In this document: positions 31,644-35,385 of the stretch, in pieces | Layout of the letters: every line of letters starts with the position of its first letter | How positions within the stretch are numbered: position 1 is the first letter of the stretch | Origin: Flemingiibacterium sp045578725 | Lineage (GTDB): Bacteria > Bacillota > Clostridia > Oscillospirales > CAG-272 | Reading direction: 5' to 3' | DNA: 35,385 nt | Assembly: GCA_045578725.1 (NCBI GenBank) | Contig: JAZNKS010000107.1 | Span: forward strand, 1-35,385 | The notes under the pieces: generated by a model | What the model was told of the DNA's origin: nothing | The model's database searches: none | The model's input: only the letters and a program-made list of their open reading frames with translations | Made by a program: the position numbers and the translations under genes

Positions 31644-33125
31644 ATGAAAGCCGAGCAACAAAAAACGCTCAGCCGCATACTGGAAAACGGCAAAACCATC
31701 CTGCTGGCTCTGCTGACCGTGAGCCTGATTGTCCTTGTCGTTGTCTACATCGCAAGCACCAAAATCTATGAAAGCATGACCGATCAGGGCCGTGCCACGC
31801 CGCTTGATAAGCTGCGTATCGTACAGTCCGATCAGTCGATGCCCGAGGGGCTGGAGAGTGACCATCTTCTGCCGGAGCTGATCGGCTACCGTGCCGCCGG
31901 AACAAACAGCGGTTCCCTCGGATACGGCGAAGCGGCCGCCGCGCTCTACGAATCGGTCAAGCCATGCCTGAAGGAGCTGCTTGGTCAGGCATCCGTCTGC
32001 CGCGCGCTCAGCGATTCCCAGGCTGCATCAGCCGTCAACGAGGCACTTTCAGCCGAAAATCTCGTCTATATCCGTTATCATGAGCCGATCCTGTTTCATC
32101 TGATCTGGGCATGGGCCTCCGAACAGATCACAGTGGAAATCGACGATACCGCCTCCTCCGAGGACGGCGCCTATATCAAGGAACTCATCATTCTGCCTGA
32201 TCGGGATTTCGTCCTCGCTGCACACCGCTTTATCGCCTATGCGCATGACGGAAGCGGCCGCTGGTATGAATTCCGCCCGGATGAAAGCGTGCTCACATCT
32301 TCCTTCTATATCAGCAAAATGGCTGCCGACGGATCCGCAATGGATGTCATTCCCTTTACTTTTTCATCCGCCTCCGAAACCGACGGACTGTGGGATCTGC
32401 AGCCCATCACGGAGGATACCCCCACCTGTGAAACGCTGCTTATGGACTATCGGCCGATCCTGCCGACCGATGAAAGTCAGGACAGCGGCCTCACCGATTC
32501 CCTTCTCCGTCTGCTCGGCTACAATCCCAACAAGCTGAATGCCTATCCCGATACCGCCGATCAGGCCGTTGTCTTCATCGATACGCACGGCCAGCTCCGT
32601 CTTTCCAATCAGCGGATCTACTATCAGGCTTCCGATGACGAAAACGGTCTGCGGATCGATTCCCTGCTCGGTTACAGCACCGGCGGAACGTATTCGCTCT
32701 TTGACCGGGTAAGCGCGGTGGACAGTCTGATCCGGCGTATGAGCGCCATCGATATCGGACTGACCGGCAAGGAGGCCCGCCTCTGCCTCGGTCAGATCTA
32801 CACCGAGGATTCCCTGCTGGTCATCGAATATTTCTACACCTTCAACAACATCCGCATCGGAAGCAGCAGCTCGCCGGCCGCCCTCCGCGCCAAGCTTTCC
32901 CAGGACAGCATCCTCTCGCTGGAATTCGCCCCGCGCAGCTATACCGGAAGCGGCAATACCGTCCTGCTGACCGAACCGCTCTACATTCTGCGTCAGCTTC
33001 TCCGAACCGATCCGGGCATGATACCAGACACCTTCCGGCTCCGCTACATGGATGGCAGTGACGGCACACTTGACGCCGAATGGTGCTTTCTGTCTGCCAA
33101 TGCACGGGAAGGAGGGCTTTCATGA
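31644..33125 (+). CDS. walH: YycH family regulator of WalRK
   Basis: 493-residue protein with one N-terminal membrane helix (about 17-37) and a large extracytoplasmic region in several alpha/beta domains. Identification as YycH (WalH) rests on position (directly after walK), topology, length and general pattern (short cytoplasmic start, helix, KIYESM, long exterior); I do not see a short diagnostic motif. In Bacillus, YycH and YycI form a complex that restrains WalK; in staphylococci they activate it, so the sign here is open. AAGGAGG at 31632-31638 supports the ATG. The stop overlaps the walI start by four bases. Confidence 0.8.
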   Translation: MKAEQQKTLSRILENGKTILLALLTVSLIVLVVVYIASTKIYESMTDQGRATPLDKLRIVQSDQSMPEGLESDHLLPELIGYRAAGTNSGSLGYGEAAAALYESVKPCLKELLGQASVCRALSDSQAASAVNEALSAENLVYIRYHEPILFHLIWAWASEQITVEIDDTASSEDGAYIKELIILPDRDFVLAAHRFIAYAHDGSGRWYEFRPDESVLTSSFYISKMAADGSAMDVIPFTFSSASETDGLWDLQPITEDTPTCETLLMDYRPILPTDESQDSGLTDSLLRLLGYNPNKLNAYPDTADQAVVFIDTHGQLRLSNQRIYYQASDDENGLRIDSLLGYSTGGTYSLFDRVSAVDSLIRRMSAIDIGLTGKEARLCLGQIYTEDSLLVIEYFYTFNNIRIGSSSSPAALRAKLSQDSILSLEFAPRSYTGSGNTVLLTEPLYILRQLLRTDPGMIPDTFRLRYMDGSDGTLDAEWCFLSANAREGGLS

Positions 33126-34153
33126 ACTGGTCAAAGGTTAAGAATCTTCTGATTGTCATGCTGATTGCGGCCAATCTCTTCCTGCTCTGGCAGATTGCCG
33201 CCCAGACCCGAAGCCGAAGCTATATCGCCCCGGACGAAATCGCAGATGCCTGTGCCCTTCTCGGAGAACGAGGCCTGCTGGTGTCCGAAGCAATCGTCCC
33301 CACCAAGCGCTTTGTAAGCGATATCTACGAAAGCGAGTACACAGGCGACAGCTACTTCACCGACACCGCCTATCTGCTTTCGGGAATCGAATACAAGCAT
33401 CCGCTTTATATGCCGGACGGCGGTTTTCTCTTCACCTCCGAGGATGGCAGCCGGATTGAATTTGACAGCGAATTCGGCTTTTCCTACATCAAAAATAGCA
33501 ACTCCCTCACCAAAGCATATACTGATGTCGGAACCGAAAATTTCGATGCCCGCAAAAACAGCGGAAAAGAGGTCTCGGCCTCCCAACGCACCCGGCTGGA
33601 GGAGCTGACGCTCGGCTTCCTGTCCCGCGGTATCCGAACGGATGAAGGCACCCCCTTCGGCATTACCGTAACGGATGCCTTCGCGGATCCTGACAGCGGC
33701 ATTGTCTACTGTAAGGCCATTCAGACGCTGAACGGCTATCCGGTCTGGGCGCATGAAGCAGTCTGTACCTTCAGCGGCGAAACGCTCCTGGCAGCCTCCG
33801 GGCGCTGGTATTTCCGACCGCTGAAGGAAAAAAGCTATACGACCGAACTGGCCGATCAGATCAACATCCTGTTTACGGATCTTACCACCGTAAAAAACGA
33901 TCTTGCCGAGGCGGCCGGTGAATCCGGGATACCTTTTCCGCTTGAATCCACCGGCGCGGCCGATATTCCTGCGCATATGGAGCCCGGCGCATCCGCTTCC
34001 TGGCGGGTAACTTCCCTGTCCGCCTGCTACACGCTGTATTGGAACGCCGACAAAACCGCGCTGTTCTTCATTCCGGCATGGCAAATTAACCATGTAAACG
34101 GTGAAACAATCGTGTACAATGCCGCAAATAGCACAATCTATCAGCGCCAATAA
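33122..34153 (+). CDS. walI: YycI family regulator of WalRK
   Basis: 343-residue protein opening MNWSKVKNLLIVMLIAANLF, the characteristic start of YycI (WalI) with one membrane helix (about 7-25). An extracytoplasmic domain of mixed alpha/beta content follows. It overlaps walH by four bases and has GGAAGGAGGG at 33108-33117, so the start at 33122 is firm; the longer open frame upstream is inside walH. Expected partner of WalH in controlling WalK. The usual next gene walJ (yycJ) is missing; murA is next. I see no intrinsic terminator directly after the stop, so transcripts may run on into the murA leader. Confidence 0.85.
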   Translation: MNWSKVKNLLIVMLIAANLFLLWQIAAQTRSRSYIAPDEIADACALLGERGLLVSEAIVPTKRFVSDIYESEYTGDSYFTDTAYLLSGIEYKHPLYMPDGGFLFTSEDGSRIEFDSEFGFSYIKNSNSLTKAYTDVGTENFDARKNSGKEVSASQRTRLEELTLGFLSRGIRTDEGTPFGITVTDAFADPDSGIVYCKAIQTLNGYPVWAHEAVCTFSGETLLAASGRWYFRPLKEKSYTTELADQINILFTDLTTVKNDLAEAAGESGIPFPLESTGAADIPAHMEPGASASWRVTSLSACYTLYWNADKTALFFIPAWQINHVNGETIVYNAANSTIYQRQ

Positions 34154-34170
34154 AGATTTTTGAAGCTAAT

Positions 34171-34187
34171 TGTAAATATTTTGTTAC
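34171..34187 (+). promoter_or_regulatory. Probable WalR binding site upstream of murA
   Basis: TGTAAA (34171-34176), five bases, TGTTAC (34182-34187). This is an exact fit to the published WalR pattern TGTWAH-N5-TGTWAH. It ends six bases before the probable -35 and is centred about 50 bases upstream of the predicted transcription start, the usual place for an activator. Confidence 0.65.
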
Positions 34188-34193
34188 AAAGGC

Positions 34194-34222
34194 TTCCCTT
34201 TTTGCGAAAAAAGTGTTATAAT
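34194..34222 (+). promoter_or_regulatory. Probable murA promoter
   Basis: A perfect TATAAT (34217-34222) preceded by TGT, an extended -10. The -35 region at 17-base spacing is TTCCCT (34194-34199), a weak match, which fits a promoter that needs an activator. Confidence 0.65.
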
Positions 34223-34247
34223 AGTTTAAGAATACAATCGGATTTTG

Positions 34248-34341
34248 AACATTTCATGAATGGCCGGCCGTTTGGCAGGCCTCGGAAATGTTTTTTAAGA
34301 GTGCCCGCAGGGGCGCTTTATCAAAGCTATAACGAAATGTT
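34248..34341 (+). promoter_or_regulatory. Attenuator-like murA leader with two competing pairings
   Basis: AACATTTC (34248-34255) pairs perfectly with GAAATGTT (34285-34292), enclosing inner GGCC/GGCC and GCC/GGC stems with a GTTT loop, and runs into six T's (34291-34296): a terminator-like hairpin. An identical GAAATGTT recurs at 34334-34341 and could pair with the same 5' arm instead, freeing the T-tailed hairpin. A further hairpin, GCGGA/TCCGC, lies at 34355-34372. No known riboswitch class was recognised. Confidence 0.5.
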
Positions 34342-34400
34342 GACGGACGCGGCTGCGGAGCTATGGTTCCGCCCCGGCGCCGGGAAACGAGATATTGATT

Positions 34401-35385
34401 ATGGAAAAAATTATGATCCGGGGCGGTATTCCGCTTCGAGGAACGGTAGAGGTCAGCGGTGCCAAAAATGCCGCTGTGCCGATTATTCTTGCCGCTCTGA
34501 TGGTCAATGACAAGTGCATTATCGAAAACGTGCCGAACATCAGCGACGTTTCTCTCTCCTTTGAGATTCTGTCCGCGATGGGCTGCCGCGTGCGTATGTT
34601 AGCCAAAAACACCGTCGAAATCGATTCGCGGAACGCCGAGGGCGGACTCGCGCCCTACGATCTGGTGCGCCGGATGCGCGGCTCCTACTATCTGGTGGGT
34701 GCCGAGCTTGGCCGCTGGCACCGCGCCTATGTCGGTCTTCCCGGCGGCTGTGATTTCGGTGTCCGTCCGATCGACCTTCACATCAAGGGCTTCAAGGCGC
34801 TGGGTGCCAAGGTATCCGTTGAGGGCGGCTATATCGATGCCGTCGCCGAAAAGCTGGCCGGCAGCTCCATCTATTTCGATACAGTTACCGTCGGCGGTAC
34901 CATCAATGTCATCCTCGCCGCCTGCATGGCCGAGGGCACCACGGTCATTGAAAACGCCGCGCGCGAGCCGCATATTGTCGACCTTGCCAACTTCCTCAAC
35001 TCCTGCGGCGCGAAGATCTCCGGCGCCGGCACGGATATCATCAAGGTCAAGGGTGTCGATCATCTGCACGGCAGTACCTACGCCATCATCCCCGACATGA
35101 TCGAAGCCGGCACCTATATGTGTGCCGCCGCCGCCACACACGGTCATCTCCGCGTAAACAACATCATCCCCAAGCATCTTGAATCCATCTCCGCAAAGCT
35201 TGAAGAAATGGGCGTTACGCTCATCGAAAACGATGACTCCATCGAAGTGATCAGTAGTGGAAAGCTGAATCATGTGAATGTGAAAACACTTCCCTACCCG
35301 GGCTTCCCAACCGATATGAATCCGCAGTTTGGCGCACTTCTCTGCTTGGCAGACGGTGTTTCCTGCTTGACCGAGGGCATCTTCA
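34401..35385 (+). CDS. murA: UDP-N-acetylglucosamine 1-carboxyvinyltransferase, 5' part
   Basis: Catalyses the first committed step of peptidoglycan synthesis, transfer of enolpyruvate from PEP to UDP-GlcNAc, in the cytoplasm. The frame is open to the window end, giving 328 residues of about 420. Key features: K22 in SGAKNAAVP, the MRGSYY segment at 92-97, C117 in LPGGCDFGVRP (the active-site cysteine and fosfomycin target), and PYPGFPTDMNPQ with the catalytic aspartate near the end. Cys rather than Asp at 117 predicts fosfomycin sensitivity at the target. Firmicutes often have two MurA paralogs; I cannot tell which this is. The Shine-Dalgarno is weak, and the long structured leader with a WalR-type site suggests controlled expression. 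Confidence 0.95.
   Translation, partial: MEKIMIRGGIPLRGTVEVSGAKNAAVPIILAALMVNDKCIIENVPNISDVSLSFEILSAMGCRVRMLAKNTVEIDSRNAEGGLAPYDLVRRMRGSYYLVGAELGRWHRAYVGLPGGCDFGVRPIDLHIKGFKALGAKVSVEGGYIDAVAEKLAGSSIYFDTVTVGGTINVILAACMAEGTTVIENAAREPHIVDLANFLNSCGAKISGAGTDIIKVKGVDHLHGSTYAIIPDMIEAGTYMCAAAATHGHLRVNNIIPKHLESISAKLEEMGVTLIENDDSIEVISSGKLNHVNVKTLPYPGFPTDMNPQFGALLCLADGVSCLTEGIF

Noticed and set aside
34257..34510. An 84-codon open frame from ATG 34257 across the murA leader into murA
   Set aside because: No Shine-Dalgarno, an Arg-rich composition typical of a frame shadow, and 110 bases of overlap with murA. A leader peptide role is not excluded but has no support.
1..35385. A defence island, prophage, transposon, CRISPR array or tRNA cluster
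   Set aside because: No integrase, transposase, phage, nuclease-array or repeat-spacer structure was seen. The gene content is core chromosomal and base composition looks even throughout.

Overview
The window looks like chromosome from a GC-rich Gram-positive of the class Clostridia, probably in or near the Oscillospiraceae/Ruminococcaceae. The basis is the rpoB-rpoC end and a rpsF-ssb-rpsR operon, several families typical of clostridia (DUF951, DUF5685, DUF3810, a SpoIVFB-like M50 protease), a complete WalRKHI cell-wall signalling cluster and a Firmicutes-type MurA. Promoters are of the vegetative sigma type with an extended -10 (TGTGnTATAAT). Genes are tightly packed, with many 4-base ATGA overlaps. 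I saw no transposon, phage, CRISPR array, tRNA or rRNA. The taxonomic call is an inference from gene content; no search was run.

Layout. 1-4114: 3' end of rpoB and complete rpoC, closed by a strong bidirectional terminator. 4172-5635 (-): a beta-lactamase-fold serine hydrolase, divergent from a zinc-ribbon membrane protein (5826-6380). 6425-8580 (-): a two-gene unit of a CehA-like PHP hydrolase and a membrane-anchored metallophosphoesterase, divergent from a diaminopimelate-decarboxylase-like gene (8729-9994); both promoters match the TTGACA-17-TATAAT consensus. 10143-12601: sugar-phosphate isomerase/epimerase, HAD phosphatase and cytoplasmic polysaccharide deacetylase. 12742-14138: pyridoxal kinase overlapping an ECF S-component, a probable vitamin B6 salvage pair. 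14442-16708: CNNM/CorC protein plus a CE2-like esterase. 16818-18875: DUF5685, a J-domain protein with a cysteine-rich tail and a membrane protein. 18945-19852: a small single-pass membrane protein and an M50 site-2-type protease, with the first Shine-Dalgarno buried in a long hairpin. 19899-21097 (-): rpsF-ssb-rpsR.

21394-34153 is one co-directional run of ten genes with overlaps or gaps of 33 bases or less and no internal terminator that I can see: DUF951, YfhO, MATE, RluA-type pseudouridine synthase, DUF3810, a membrane-anchored polysaccharide deacetylase, then walR, walK, walH and walI. It mixes envelope genes with the envelope-stress two-component system. murA follows and runs off the end of the window.

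The most interesting part is 34154-34400, between walI and murA. It holds an exact match to the known WalR recognition pattern (TGTAAA-N5-TGTTAC) just upstream of the probable murA promoter. Downstream of that promoter is a leader with a U-tailed hairpin whose 5' arm could pair instead with a second identical copy of its 3' arm. Read together, this suggests that WalRK feeds into the first committed step of peptidoglycan synthesis, with a second attenuation-type control. That model is inference from sequence.
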